Shown: piece after piece, positions 1-7,794 of the stretch
How positions within the stretch are numbered: position 1 is the first letter of the stretch
Layout of the letters: every line of letters begins with the position of its first letter
NCBI RefSeq assembly: GCF_003258705.1
Contig: NZ_CP029480.1
Location: forward strand, 1,116,001-1,180,000
DNA length: 64,000 bases
Direction of reading: 5' to 3'
Source of the DNA: Arcticibacterium luteifluviistationis
GTDB taxonomy: Bacteria > Bacteroidota > Bacteroidia > Cytophagales > Spirosomataceae
Notes under the pieces: generated by a model
Databases searched by the model: none
The model's input: only the letters and a program-made list of their open reading frames with translations
What the model was told of the DNA's origin: nothing
Made by a program: the position numbers and the translations under genes

Positions 1-1
1 A

Positions 2-646
2 CAAATTTTCGCTTCACGCCTTCTTTCTGACGAATCTCAGAATTTGTCTGATAAAGGCAAACGGCATGTTACAGGAATGCACGACGCCGCCAACCGTATG
101 CAAGTCCTGATTACTGATTTACTTGCCTACTCGCGTACAACTACTTTAGAAAGGAAATTTGAGTCTACCGACCTTAACACTATAATAGCATCTGTACTAA
201 GTGACTTCTCTGAAACCATTGCCGAAAAAAATGCAATTGTACATGTTGGTCATATGTGCCATGCTCTTATTATTCCTTTTCAGTTTCGTCAACTCATGCA
301 TAACGTCATTGGCAACGCACTTAAATTTTCTCAAGCCGATTTGCCACCGCTTATAAGCATAGAAAGTAGCATCTTAAAAGGCAACAAGGTGGAAAATCAA
401 AACCTTTTACCCGATAAAGACTATTGCCACATTACTATTACCGACAATGGCATTGGCTTTGAGCCGCGTTACAAAGACCACATCTTTGAACTATTTAAAC
501 GCCTTCACGATAAAGAAAAGATATCTGGCACGGGAATAGGACTGACCATCGTAAAAAAAATAGTTGAGAATCATCATGGTATAATTACAGCTACAAGCGA
601 ACTAAACAAAGGAGCAACTTTTGATATTTATATTCCCGCGAGTTGA
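2..646 (+). CDS. Two-component sensor histidine kinase, C-terminal part (5' end outside window)
   Basis: The frame is open from base 2, so the N-terminal sensor/PAS region and the phospho-acceptor histidine lie upstream of the window. What remains is the end of the dimerisation helices (ANRMQVLITDLLAYSRT) and a complete HATPase_c domain: N box HNVIGNALKFS, G1 box DNGIGFE, F box FELFKRL, G2 box GTGIGLTIVKKI. All ATP-binding boxes look intact, so the kinase is probably functional. The helix sequence is typical of Bacteroidota PAS-containing hybrid or soluble kinases. No receiver domain follows and the next gene is unrelated, so any partner regulator must lie upstream or elsewhere. The first ATG-like or TTG codons inside the window are not real starts, because the family sequence continues upstream of them. 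Confidence 0.92.
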   Translation, partial: QIFASRLLSDESQNLSDKGKRHVTGMHDAANRMQVLITDLLAYSRTTTLERKFESTDLNTIIASVLSDFSETIAEKNAIVHVGHMCHALIIPFQFRQLMHNVIGNALKFSQADLPPLISIESSILKGNKVENQNLLPDKDYCHITITDNGIGFEPRYKDHIFELFKRLHDKEKISGTGIGLTIVKKIVENHHGIITATSELNKGATFDIYIPAS

Positions 647-887
647 CAGTTATACTTGAGAATCTATTTTTAGCACAAAAGGCTCTGGCAGCAATGCTTT
701 ACCACATACAAAAACGTTCATTTATAAGTCTGTATACTTCCCTAAGTAAACCTTAGCTCAAAGAATAAATACCACTATTGGCCGTAATATTACGCTAAAG
801 TTTCAACAAAACCCTCCCACGTCTACTCCTACTTTATATAATTCCAAATTTAGTTTTTGAATCTCAAATATGATTCTATCTTTCATT

Positions 888-1907
888 ATGAAATTGAATA
901 CGCTAGTTTATCTATTCTTGGTGGCAGTTTTGTTTGGCTGCGAGAGTGAAAACAAAACCAAAGAATTTTCTGGAAATCCTATTGTCGAAGGCTGGTACGC
1001 CGACCCTGAGGGCGTTATTTTTGGTGATGAATATTGGATATACCCTACTTTCTCTGCCAAATATGAAGACCAACTATTCCTTGATGCTTTCTCTTCTAAA
1101 GATTTAGTAAACTGGACAAAACACGAAAAAATCATTGATACCACTGTGATAAAATGGGCGAGACAAGCAGTTTGGGCTCCTTCTATCATAGAAAAAGAAA
1201 ATAAGTATTATCTATTCTTCTCTGCCAACGATGTACAAAGGCCCAGCAGAGGAGCGTCTTTTGACCCAAATAACGACATCAATCATTTTGGAGGCATTGG
1301 CATAGCCGTGGCAGACTCTCCCAAAGGCCCTTTTAAAGACTATATCGGCAAGCCCTTAATTTCCGATTTCTATAATGATGCTCAGCCTATTGACCAGTTT
1401 GTCTATAAAGATGATGACGGCACTTATTACCTTTTTTATGGTGGATGGAAACATTGCAATGTGGGTAAACTAAATGCTGATTTCACAGGATTTATCCCAT
1501 GGGAAGATGGTTCTCTTTTTAAAGAAATCACGCCAGAAGGCTATGTAGAAGGCCCATTTATGTTTAAAAGAAACGAAAAATATTACTTCATGTGGTCTGA
1601 AGGCAGCTGGGGAAATGACACCTATCACGTTTCTTACGCCATGGCAGATAAAGTGACTGGCCCCTACAATAAAATCGGGACTATTTTAGAATCTGACACC
1701 ACCATAGCCACCGGAGCAGGGCATCACTCTGTTATGCATCCTGAAAACACGGAGAAATACTACATGGTTTACCATAGAAGACCCATCCCGAATGAAGGAC
1801 GAAACCACCGTGTTACCTGTATTGACGAGATGTATTTTAATGAAGATGGCACTATAAAACCTGTCAAAATAACTAATGAGGGGGTTGAGGCTCATTTGCT
1901 ACCTTGA
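888..1907 (+). CDS. Glycoside hydrolase family 43 lipoprotein
   Basis: Predicted surface or periplasmic glycosidase of the five-bladed beta-propeller GH43 type, acting on arabino- or xylo-configured polysaccharide side chains (family knowledge; the substrate cannot be read from sequence). From the ATG at 888 the protein starts with a lipoprotein signal ending LFGC (Cys18). The ATG at 870 is in frame but adds six residues ahead of the signal and is less likely. The three GH43 acids are visible: Asp39 in YADPEG (general base), the Asp in the IDQFVYKDDDG region (pKa modulator), and the Glu in YVEGPFMFK (general acid). It stands alone with no SusC/SusD pair beside it. A 12-bp palindrome CGTAATATTACG (783-794) lies upstream and could be an operator. 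Confidence 0.88.
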   Translation: MKLNTLVYLFLVAVLFGCESENKTKEFSGNPIVEGWYADPEGVIFGDEYWIYPTFSAKYEDQLFLDAFSSKDLVNWTKHEKIIDTTVIKWARQAVWAPSIIEKENKYYLFFSANDVQRPSRGASFDPNNDINHFGGIGIAVADSPKGPFKDYIGKPLISDFYNDAQPIDQFVYKDDDGTYYLFYGGWKHCNVGKLNADFTGFIPWEDGSLFKEITPEGYVEGPFMFKRNEKYYFMWSEGSWGNDTYHVSYAMADKVTGPYNKIGTILESDTTIATGAGHHSVMHPENTEKYYMVYHRRPIPNEGRNHRVTCIDEMYFNEDGTIKPVKITNEGVEAHLLP

Positions 1908-1939
1908 CAAAATGAATCAGTGGTGGAGTTTAGATAAGC

Positions 1940-2530
1940 TTATTGATTTTGATACAATCCCGAGACCCTATCAAAATCAATAGCATCATTAATTTCAAAG
2001 AAATAATCTAACTGCCACTTTTGAGTACGTTCTGCTTGCTTATTATTTGCAGTATTCCAGATGGGATAAACTCTAAATGCTCTTTTCCCTTCTTTCTTTT
2101 CTGTTGAAATTATTCCTTTTTGAATCAAAATAGATTTTGGAAAAACAAACTGTCCAAAAGCATTCTCTGTCTTAACATTGACCACATAAAAATCGATTTC
2201 ATCTGATTCATTAAAAGGTTCTATTGGTCCCTTGCCATTTCTTTTCCAAAATGTCACAAATTGACCTACCTTCTTTGGTGTAATCTTAGCGTTTCGGCAT
2301 AGTACGTTTTTACCGTTCAACAAAAATCGACAAGCATCATATTCTTTGCTTTCTGACTCTGCTTTAAAGCATGACACTTCCAGTCCACATTTATCATAAA
2401 CTGCTGTCTTTATTTCGGTCAAATTGCTATCCACTCTGTTCTGTTGCTGTTTATTTGCTAAGCTAGCTTGTTTTAATTTCTTTCTAATCCAGACAAGCCT
2501 ATATTTCGAATCTAAAAAAAAACGAAACAA
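1940..2530 (-). CDS. MepB family protein
   Basis: Matches the MepB family, a small domain of unknown biochemical function first named from a staphylococcal multidrug-resistance locus. Recognisable stretches are AKITPKKVGQFVTFWKR, GPIEPF, GQFVFPKSILIQKG, KEGKRAFRVYP and TQKWQLDYFFEI. The ATG at 2530 gives 196 aa, about 30 residues longer than I expect for the family. A GTG at 2434 would start about 11 residues before the conserved VYDKCGLEVS and is probably the real start, since the ATG at 2530 lies only 2 bp from the divergent mscL start and would leave no room for promoters. There is no metal or catalytic motif I can assign. Confidence 0.8.
   Translation of the reverse strand: MFRFFLDSKYRLVWIRKKLKQASLANKQQQNRVDSNLTEIKTAVYDKCGLEVSCFKAESESKEYDACRFLLNGKNVLCRNAKITPKKVGQFVTFWKRNGKGPIEPFNESDEIDFYVVNVKTENAFGQFVFPKSILIQKGIISTEKKEGKRAFRVYPIWNTANNKQAERTQKWQLDYFFEINDAIDFDRVSGLYQNQ
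2500..2507 (+). promoter_or_regulatory. Possible -7 box of mscL
   Basis: TATATTTC differs by one base from the Bacteroidota -7 consensus TAnnTTTG and sits 26 bp before the mscL ATG, a normal spacing. It lies inside the N-terminal extension of the mepB frame, which supports the shorter MepB. No clear -33 TTG was found. Confidence 0.3.
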
Positions 2531-2532
2531 GA

Positions 2533-2979
2533 ATGGCTTTTAAATTTCTTACTGAATTCAAAGAGTTTGCTGTAAAAGGTAACATGATTGACATCGCTAT
2601 TGGTGTTATAATAGGTGCGGCATTCAATAAGGTAATAGACAGCATAGTAAAGGAAATACTTATGCCGCCTTTGAGCCTCATGACTAATGGAGGAAAATTT
2701 GAAAACAGTAAGATAGTTCTTCGTGAAGCCCTCATGAAAGGTGAAAAAATCTTACAGCCCGAAGTGGCTATAGGCTATGGGAAATTATTAGAAGCTTCCA
2801 TTGATTTTGCTATTATAACCTTTACCGTTTTCCTGATGGTTAAAGTGATACACTCCTTAAAGAAGAAAGCGGAAGACCCAAAAGATGGTACGGTGGCTAC
2901 GCCAAAAGACATAGAACTACTTTCTAAAATTAGTGATTTGATGGAGAAGCAAGTGAATTTACTGGAAAACAAAAAGTAG
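2533..2979 (+). CDS. mscL: Large-conductance mechanosensitive channel MscL
   Basis: Homopentameric inner-membrane channel that opens under high membrane tension and releases solutes during hypo-osmotic shock. The N-terminal amphipathic helix MAFKFLTEFKEFAVKGN is followed by TM1 (about residues 18-48, with the Gly/Ala-rich pore stretch DIAIGVIIGAAFNKVI), a periplasmic loop, TM2 (about 83-108) and a charged cytoplasmic helix at the C-terminus. At 148 aa it is of normal length. Monocistronic and divergent from mepB. No terminator was seen directly after it. Confidence 0.97.
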   Translation: MAFKFLTEFKEFAVKGNMIDIAIGVIIGAAFNKVIDSIVKEILMPPLSLMTNGGKFENSKIVLREALMKGEKILQPEVAIGYGKLLEASIDFAIITFTVFLMVKVIHSLKKKAEDPKDGTVATPKDIELLSKISDLMEKQVNLLENKK

Positions 2980-3198
2980 TTCTACCTATAAAAAAACAGC
3001 TTGTGGGAGCTTAAGCAGGATGGTAAAACTGCATTTCTTTAGAAAAATATGTACCAAGCTCGAAGGATTAGTACGGACATGCTGTCTAAAGTCAAAACGA
3101 AATAAAAATACACGTCATTTAGTCTATTCATATAGCTTCTATTTCCCTGAATCTTACGTATGACAAAATAGACGTTTAATAAACTTATTTAATAATTA

Positions 3199-3534
3199 AT
3201 GAAAAAAACAGTAATAACACTCGCTCTAGCTGCCATCACAATGATGACCGTTTCTTGTTCTTCACAGAAGAAAAAATCAAATAAGAGCAATAAGCCTGAA
3301 GCTAGGCAGCAAAGAAGTGGCGGAGGTCCAGATATCACAAAACTCTTAGCAGAAATGGACACTAATACAGACGGAAAACTATCTAAGTCTGAAGCAAAAG
3401 GCCCCCTTCTTAATAATTTTGCCAAAATTGACACAAATAAAGATGGCTTTCTTTCAAGAGAAGAATTAGCTAACGCACCAAAACCTCAAGGTGGTCGTCC
3501 TGGTGGCGGCGGACAAAGACCTCAGCGTAATTAA
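3199..3534 (+). CDS. EF-hand lipoprotein (paralogue of the gene at 5566)
   Basis: A 111-aa exported lipoprotein: signal peptide with lipobox TVSC, a short Lys/Asn-rich linker, then two canonical 12-residue calcium-binding loops, DTNTDGKLSKSE and DTNKDGFLSREE, and a Gly/Arg/Gln/Pro-rich tail. Both loops keep Asp at positions 1, 3 or 5, Gly at 6 and Glu at 12, so calcium binding is expected. The gene ends in a strong hairpin terminator (3558-3606). A clear paralogue lies 2 kb downstream next to a YHYH lipoprotein, suggesting a shared process at the cell surface. The physiological role is unknown. Confidence 0.88.
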   Translation: MKKTVITLALAAITMMTVSCSSQKKKSNKSNKPEARQQRSGGGPDITKLLAEMDTNTDGKLSKSEAKGPLLNNFAKIDTNKDGFLSREELANAPKPQGGRPGGGGQRPQRN

Positions 3535-3557
3535 TAATCTTACAGTTTAAGGGCTTC

Positions 3558-3606
3558 TTCATGTCTTGCGTCATCAAATTTGGCGTGAGGCATGAAACCT
3601 TTTTTT
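3558..3606 (+). terminator. Rho-independent terminator of the EF-hand gene
   Basis: Arms TTCATGTCTTGCG (3558-3570) and CGTGAGGCATGAA (3584-3596) pair over 13 positions including G-U pairs, followed by CC and seven T. The arrangement resembles the hairpin after the paralogous EF-hand gene (5880-5919). Confidence 0.8.
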
Positions 3607-3700
3607 AATGGAAAATAGTTTATAGAAATTAGCAATGGTAAGTTTAAGATAATTGCCTAGAAATAGGACTTAGCATCCTAAAGCTTATTATCTTGATTTC

Positions 3701-4087
3701 ATGACTAAACTCAAAAACCTCTTTTTACTAGATGGACTAGGAGCTATACTATCGGCTTTTCTCTTGGGCGTGGTTTTAGTACGTTTTGAAAACATTTTCG
3801 GAATCCCCACTTCTACTTTATACATCCTCGCTTTTATTCCTCTCTTTTTTGCTCTTTATGATGTTTACCAGTATCAGCAAATTTCAGCTAAATCGGCTCG
3901 CTCTTTAAAGCGAATCGCCATTTTCAATATCCTCTATTGTTGTTTGTCCTTAGGTTTTGCTTTTTATCATCATGAAGTGATTACCACCTTTGGATGGGCT
4001 TACATATTGGCGGAAATTATTGTTGTGGTTTCACTAGCTGCTTTTGAGTTAAGAACGGCCAATAGGTTTGACAAATCAAACGTTTGA
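3701..4087 (+). CDS. Small four-helix membrane protein
   Basis: A 128-aa integral membrane protein with four predicted hydrophobic helices (about residues 8-28, 40-58, 70-88 and 96-116) joined by short polar loops. I recognise it only as a type common in Bacteroidota without assigned function. The ATG is preceded by an AT-rich leader. The last codons and the stop lie inside a perfect 28-bp palindrome (4068-4095), so the C-terminal residues FDKSNV are encoded by one arm. No operon partner. Confidence 0.72.
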   Translation: MTKLKNLFLLDGLGAILSAFLLGVVLVRFENIFGIPTSTLYILAFIPLFFALYDVYQYQQISAKSARSLKRIAIFNILYCCLSLGFAFYHHEVITTFGWAYILAEIIVVVSLAAFELRTANRFDKSNV

Positions 4088-4095
4088 TTTGTCAA
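4068..4095. repeat. Perfect 28-bp palindrome across a stop codon
   Basis: TTGACAAATCAAAC (4068-4081) is followed immediately by its exact reverse complement (4082-4095), with no spacer. It covers the last codons and the stop of the upstream membrane-protein gene. There is no T-run after it, so it is not a standard terminator. A dimeric DNA-binding site or mRNA 3'-end hairpin is possible. Confidence 0.9.
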
Positions 4096-4206
4096 TAGTA
4101 CTTTGTAGTATAGGCAAACCCTTTAATATTGTTCTAAAGAACGCCAGTCAAACCTGTTTGTCGCCAAGCTAGGAAGACCTTGTACTGCGAGTAAGATTTG
4201 AATAAC

Positions 4207-4626
4207 CTACGAACGGCTAAGCAATCGCCACACTAACAAACCCTGAAAAAAACCTGCAAGAAAACGTCCTAAGAAGAAAAACTCTCGCAGAATGTGAGTT
4301 TTTGTACCAAAGACATAAGCCATTAAACAACTAATAAAGAATAATAGAAAGCCATAAAAAATAGGGCACCAGTAAAAACCGACATTTCCTTTCAATTTGC
4401 TTATTTCGTTATGAGCTAAATAGAGTACAACCACATAAGCCAAATAGGTTGGATAGTCCCAAATAATTGACAGTATAAATCCCATTGTAATCATTTTAGC
4501 ATGCCCTATAATAGTGCTTTCAAATCCAAAACCATCAAAATAACCAGAAAGGTAACAATGCATTAGACTGTCAATAAACATGGCGAAAGGAATAGCATAC
4601 CAGAGTGTTTTGTTTAATTTATTCAC
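4207..4626 (-). CDS. Predicted membrane protein
   Basis: A 139-aa hydrophobic protein with about four membrane segments (residues 8-24, 42-72, 82-108 and 112-134 roughly). The start is a GTG (4624-4626), with no in-frame ATG near it. I do not recognise a family. It is followed on the same strand, 96 bp upstream in transcription order, by another small membrane protein (4723-5109). Both are AT-rich and lie in an accessory stretch, so horizontal acquisition is possible but not shown. Confidence 0.6.
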   Translation of the reverse strand: MNKLNKTLWYAIPFAMFIDSLMHCYLSGYFDGFGFESTIIGHAKMITMGFILSIIWDYPTYLAYVVVLYLAHNEISKLKGNVGFYWCPIFYGFLLFFISCLMAYVFGTKTHILREFFFLGRFLAGFFQGLLVWRLLSRS

Positions 4627-4722
4627 TGTCAGTTTGGCATTTAAGCGGAAAATCTAAGGTCAATAGTGGAATTGACAGCACACTTTTAATTCCACCTTTC
4701 TCTAACTTCTGGCTACATTCTT

Positions 4723-5109
4723 TCACTTTTCTTTTTTTAATGTGTAATAAAAAAAATGACCTATAAATAGACCAATGATTGTGTAAACTATCAAAAAAAC
4801 TATGTTGTTATGATTCAATTCAATCCGCTTTAAGAACATTAAAAATAAACCAACTCTAGAGATAGTTGATAAAATCACTAACGTTATCCATTTGCAATTT
4901 TTTAATTCGCTCGTTAGGATATAAATAAAAACGATAACAACTAAATTCAGAATTCCTGCATGCGTCAATACACTTCTTATCAGATAAACTGGCAAAAGAT
5001 TTCTTAAAATGATGGGCTCCCAGTTAACAAAAATTGGAATCAAATAAATCAATACAATTTCTAGAATATTGATTGACAATAAAAAGATTAAATACTTAAT
5101 GAATTTCAT
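4723..5109 (-). CDS. Predicted membrane protein
   Basis: A 128-aa protein with four hydrophobic segments (about residues 5-27, 45-68, 75-95 and 100-122), a Lys-rich C-terminus (KKEK) and an ATG start. No family recognised. It and the downstream gene at 4207 form a possible two-gene unit. The very high A+T content of the region makes base composition a poor guide to coding, but the hydrophobic pattern is protein-like. Confidence 0.58.
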   Translation of the reverse strand: MKFIKYLIFLLSINILEIVLIYLIPIFVNWEPIILRNLLPVYLIRSVLTHAGILNLVVIVFIYILTSELKNCKWITLVILSTISRVGLFLMFLKRIELNHNNIVFLIVYTIIGLFIGHFFYYTLKKEK

Positions 5110-5565
5110 TTGAGCTAGAAAGGTAAAATCTCCAAAATTTAGTGAATCGCAAGTTCAAATTAGCCACAAAAAACTAAAATCTTTATAACAGTATAATCCA
5201 AATAAGTCCTTATTTCGAATAACAAAACTAGAATCATTATTCCTGCTTCTAGTACACTTATAAAATTCATTTATGGCGTCATTAAGAAGACTTGAACGCT
5301 TCCTATCAAGACACGTCATCATCAATAAAACTGTTCCCTTAATAAAAAACCTACCTTCTCCCGAAGGATTTCTATCCTTAAGCTGTCTAAAGCTTTAAGG
5401 AGACAATAAATACTAATGAATCTTTTAAGATAAGCTGCCGAATAAACTTCAGGCTTATCAAAATGACCCATTAGTAAATCAATTCTTTTAATAAAACTTA
5501 AATAAAGACACCTAGTCAAAGGAAACTTAGAACGGAGGTGGTCTAATCAATAAAACAGAAAACAA
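5110..5565. other. Gene-free AT-rich stretch
   Basis: No convincing gene. A 65-codon minus-strand frame (5322-5519) has no recognisable domain or start signal. A small hairpin with arms AAATAAG/CTTATTT is at 5200-5215. The last ~45 bp form the leader of the EF-hand gene at 5566. Confidence 0.5.
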
Positions 5566-5868
5566 ATGAAAAACACAGTAAAAACTTTCGCCGCAGTAGC
5601 CATAACTTTAGTAACAATGTCTTGCTCAGGCCAAACAAGCAAAACCGAAGATACTAATAGGCCTCAAGGAGGACCTCCAACGTATGCTCAGCTTTTAACA
5701 GAAATGGATGCCAATAAAGACGGAAAACTTTCTAAAGCAGAAATTAAAGGGCCACTTCAAAATGATTTTTCGAAAGTTGATAGCAATAGCGACGGCTTTA
5801 TCTCTAAATCAGAATTTGAGAATGCACCTAAGCCAGAAGGTGGAGGGCAACGTCCTCCAAAGAAATAA
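5566..5868 (+). CDS. EF-hand lipoprotein, first gene of the YHYH locus
   Basis: A 100-aa lipoprotein paralogous to the protein encoded at 3199: lipobox TMSC, a QGGPP-containing linker, then EF-hand loops DANKDGKLSKAE and DSNSDGFISKSE, and a short Gly/Gln/Pro tail. Calcium binding is expected from the loops; the function is not known. It is followed after about 100 bp by the YHYH lipoprotein and the membrane-anchored gene at 6969, all on the plus strand, so the three may be co-expressed. A hairpin lies between this gene and the next (5880-5919) and could reduce read-through. Confidence 0.87.
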   Translation: MKNTVKTFAAVAITLVTMSCSGQTSKTEDTNRPQGGPPTYAQLLTEMDANKDGKLSKAEIKGPLQNDFSKVDSNSDGFISKSEFENAPKPEGGGQRPPKK

Positions 5869-5879
5869 CTAATCTTAAA

Positions 5880-5919
5880 ATCAGGTCTTGGGTCTCTTTC
5901 TAGAGGCCTGAGACCTGAT
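5880..5919 (+). terminator. Hairpin after the second EF-hand gene (weak terminator or intercistronic structure)
   Basis: Arms ATCAGGTCTTGGG (5880-5892) and CCTGAGACCTGAT (5907-5919) pair over 13 positions with two G-U pairs. There is no clean T-run after it on the plus strand, so it may attenuate or stabilise mRNA rather than terminate fully. Confidence 0.45.
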
Positions 5920-5972
5920 TAATAGGCTAAGCATATGAAAACCCTAACAATTCTATAAATTCAAAAAAGTCT

Positions 5973-6962
5973 ATGAAAAACATAAAAGTTTTGGCACTTC
6001 TGATACTGGGTAGCTCTTTAGTAATAGGATGCAGTAGTGATAATAAAAGTACCACTGTGGTAGATGACAGAACTTTTCTAATTAAAAAGGCCATGTTTAC
6101 TGCTGGCAATTTAATTTCATATGAAACAATTACCTCCACACTAGAAGATGGAACTTCTGCTGAATGTATCCAAGTAACTTTTTCTGCCAACCCAATAGCA
6201 AGCGGACCCTTCTGCCCTGAAACCATTAACGATGTTGCAGGAATGGGCTTTTATGATGGAGCTACCAATCCTGGTTTGAGAGTATTTGCGGCAGATTTAT
6301 TAAATGATATAGAGGCCGATGGTTACAATATAGTAAATGAAGACGGCACCGTGAACATCGACGATTTCCAAAGTGGTATGGGTGATGCCAGCAATTCTTA
6401 CTGTTTGGCGGCTGCCGCCAATGACAACCTTAAATTGACATTTACAATTCCAGTCTTACCTAAATTTGCAAACAGTAATAATAACATTGCAGAAGTTGAA
6501 ATAATAGGTTTGTCACTAGATGGTGTCCCTATCAATGGAGAACCGCCATCAGCAATTAATGGCCCTCAAAGGGGAGGCCCAGGAGGTAGAAAAAGAACAG
6601 AAATCAATTTCCCTTCCTTAGACCCTTGCGGTGGCCATCATGACCCTGCAGGTTACTATCACTGGCATTTTGTACCAGAAGTGATTAATCAAGTACTTAC
6701 TGCTAACGGAATTACTGAAATTTCGTGTACCAATGTTGCACAGACTACGGGCACTAAATTAGTGGGTTTTGCAAAAGATGGCTTTCCTATTTACGCTTAT
6801 GCTGTAGAACCTTCAGATTTGGACGATTGCGGTGGAAGAACCGCCATAACTGCCGAGTATCCTGATAGTATTTATCATTATGTGGCAAGCACCACGACTG
6901 CTGCAAATGTTCCAAAATGTTTAAAAGGCGTAGCCGCTAGGAATTCATTCCGTTATCAATAA
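5973..6962 (+). CDS. YHYH domain lipoprotein
   Basis: A 329-aa exported lipoprotein with a signal peptide ending LVIGC (Cys20). The conserved part is the YHYH domain: CGGHHDPAGYYHWH (residues 219-232), KDGFPIYAYA (268-277), DCGGR (285-289) and YHYV (301-304). The family is named for the YHYH signature. Its biochemical role is unknown, but the dense His/Cys pattern suggests metal binding (inference). The segment at about 195-206 is Gly/Arg-rich and probably a flexible linker. It is flanked by an EF-hand lipoprotein and, 6 bp downstream, a membrane-anchored protein (6969), suggesting a surface-exposed metal- or calcium-linked unit. Confidence 0.88.
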   Translation: MKNIKVLALLILGSSLVIGCSSDNKSTTVVDDRTFLIKKAMFTAGNLISYETITSTLEDGTSAECIQVTFSANPIASGPFCPETINDVAGMGFYDGATNPGLRVFAADLLNDIEADGYNIVNEDGTVNIDDFQSGMGDASNSYCLAAAANDNLKLTFTIPVLPKFANSNNNIAEVEIIGLSLDGVPINGEPPSAINGPQRGGPGGRKRTEINFPSLDPCGGHHDPAGYYHWHFVPEVINQVLTANGITEISCTNVAQTTGTKLVGFAKDGFPIYAYAVEPSDLDDCGGRTAITAEYPDSIYHYVASTTTAANVPKCLKGVAARNSFRYQ

Positions 6963-6968
6963 AACCAT

Positions 6969-7547
6969 ATGAAGTACTTTATCATTGGGCTAATTTTAAG
7001 CATTAGCCCACTTTTTTCTTTCGGACACAATTCCCTATCTGCCAAATATCAACTTGAGGCAGGAGAAAACGCCAGTTTACTAACAATAAGTCTTAGTCAA
7101 GACGGTATGAACCAAGTTCTCATAAAAGAACATGGAAGACAGAAACTAGAAAACCTAGATAAAAAAGAACTGGAAGAGTTAATAGTGAACTATATCAAAA
7201 AGCACTTTGAGTTGACTATCGATAAAAAAGTAATGGACTTAAAAGATGGTGGAATAAAACTCGGCAGTCATCAAACTGATTTGAAATTTATACTCCCTCC
7301 TATTTCAAAAAATGCCGAAAACCTTGAAATAAACATCTCTGCCTTTAAGGAAAACGAAAACCATCAAACGATTTTCTATTATCTTATATATGATAAAGGA
7401 GGCCACTTGATTCTGAGTAACATAAATGATTATCAAGCAGATTTAAGTCTTAAAGATGATTCTTCTAAAAACTTAATTTGGTCAATTTCAGCCGTTCTAG
7501 CCGGTATGGTCCTACTTTTCATCCTTTTTAGAAAATATTACGCTTAA
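6969..7547 (+). CDS. Exported protein with C-terminal membrane anchor, partner of the YHYH gene
   Basis: A 192-aa protein with an N-terminal signal peptide (cleavage after SFGHN or nearby), an extracytoplasmic domain of about 140 residues rich in beta strands, and one C-terminal transmembrane helix (about 168-187) ending RKYYA. It starts 6 bp after the YHYH gene stop, so it is almost certainly co-translated. The layout (LDKKELEELIVNYIKKHFELTID, then a strand-rich half) resembles small periplasmic domains found next to membrane metal-handling proteins, but I cannot name the family. Function unknown. Confidence 0.75.
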   Translation: MKYFIIGLILSISPLFSFGHNSLSAKYQLEAGENASLLTISLSQDGMNQVLIKEHGRQKLENLDKKELEELIVNYIKKHFELTIDKKVMDLKDGGIKLGSHQTDLKFILPPISKNAENLEINISAFKENENHQTIFYYLIYDKGGHLILSNINDYQADLSLKDDSSKNLIWSISAVLAGMVLLFILFRKYYA

Positions 7548-7644
7548 CTAATACTACCTAGATAATAGGTCTAAAAGAGAATTGTATTAAAAGAAGGTTT
7601 TATAGCTAAACTTAAATGATTATATTGGGTTGGGTTTAAATTGC

Positions 7645-7762
7645 CCTCTGGCTGGTATCTTAATTTCTAAAGTTAATACCTTTCACAAGCCAGAGGCTCG
7701 CAAACACTACTTCGAAGCTACAAGCTTCAAAGAGCAAGGGTCGGGTGACCACAGCGTGGTCA
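7645..7762. repeat. Palindrome-mosaic repeat, copy 1
   Basis: Three hairpin modules in a row: CCTCTGGCT (7645-7653)/AGCCAGAGG (7688-7696); CTTCGAAGCT (7710-7719)/AGCTTCAAAG (7723-7732); TGACCAC (7746-7752)/GTGGTCA (7756-7762). The first two modules and the bases between them recur at 8378-8472, with a shared core around CACAAGCCAGAGGC and GCAAACA. It sits between two convergent genes. Confidence 0.85.
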
Positions 7763-7794
7763 AAGGTTCTTCCCTCCCTCCATAGACATAAATC

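Noticed and set aside
5322-5519. 65-codon minus-strand frame in the gene-free stretch before the EF-hand gene
   Set aside because: No domain, no start or promoter signal, and A/T-rich random-looking composition; such frames arise by chance here.
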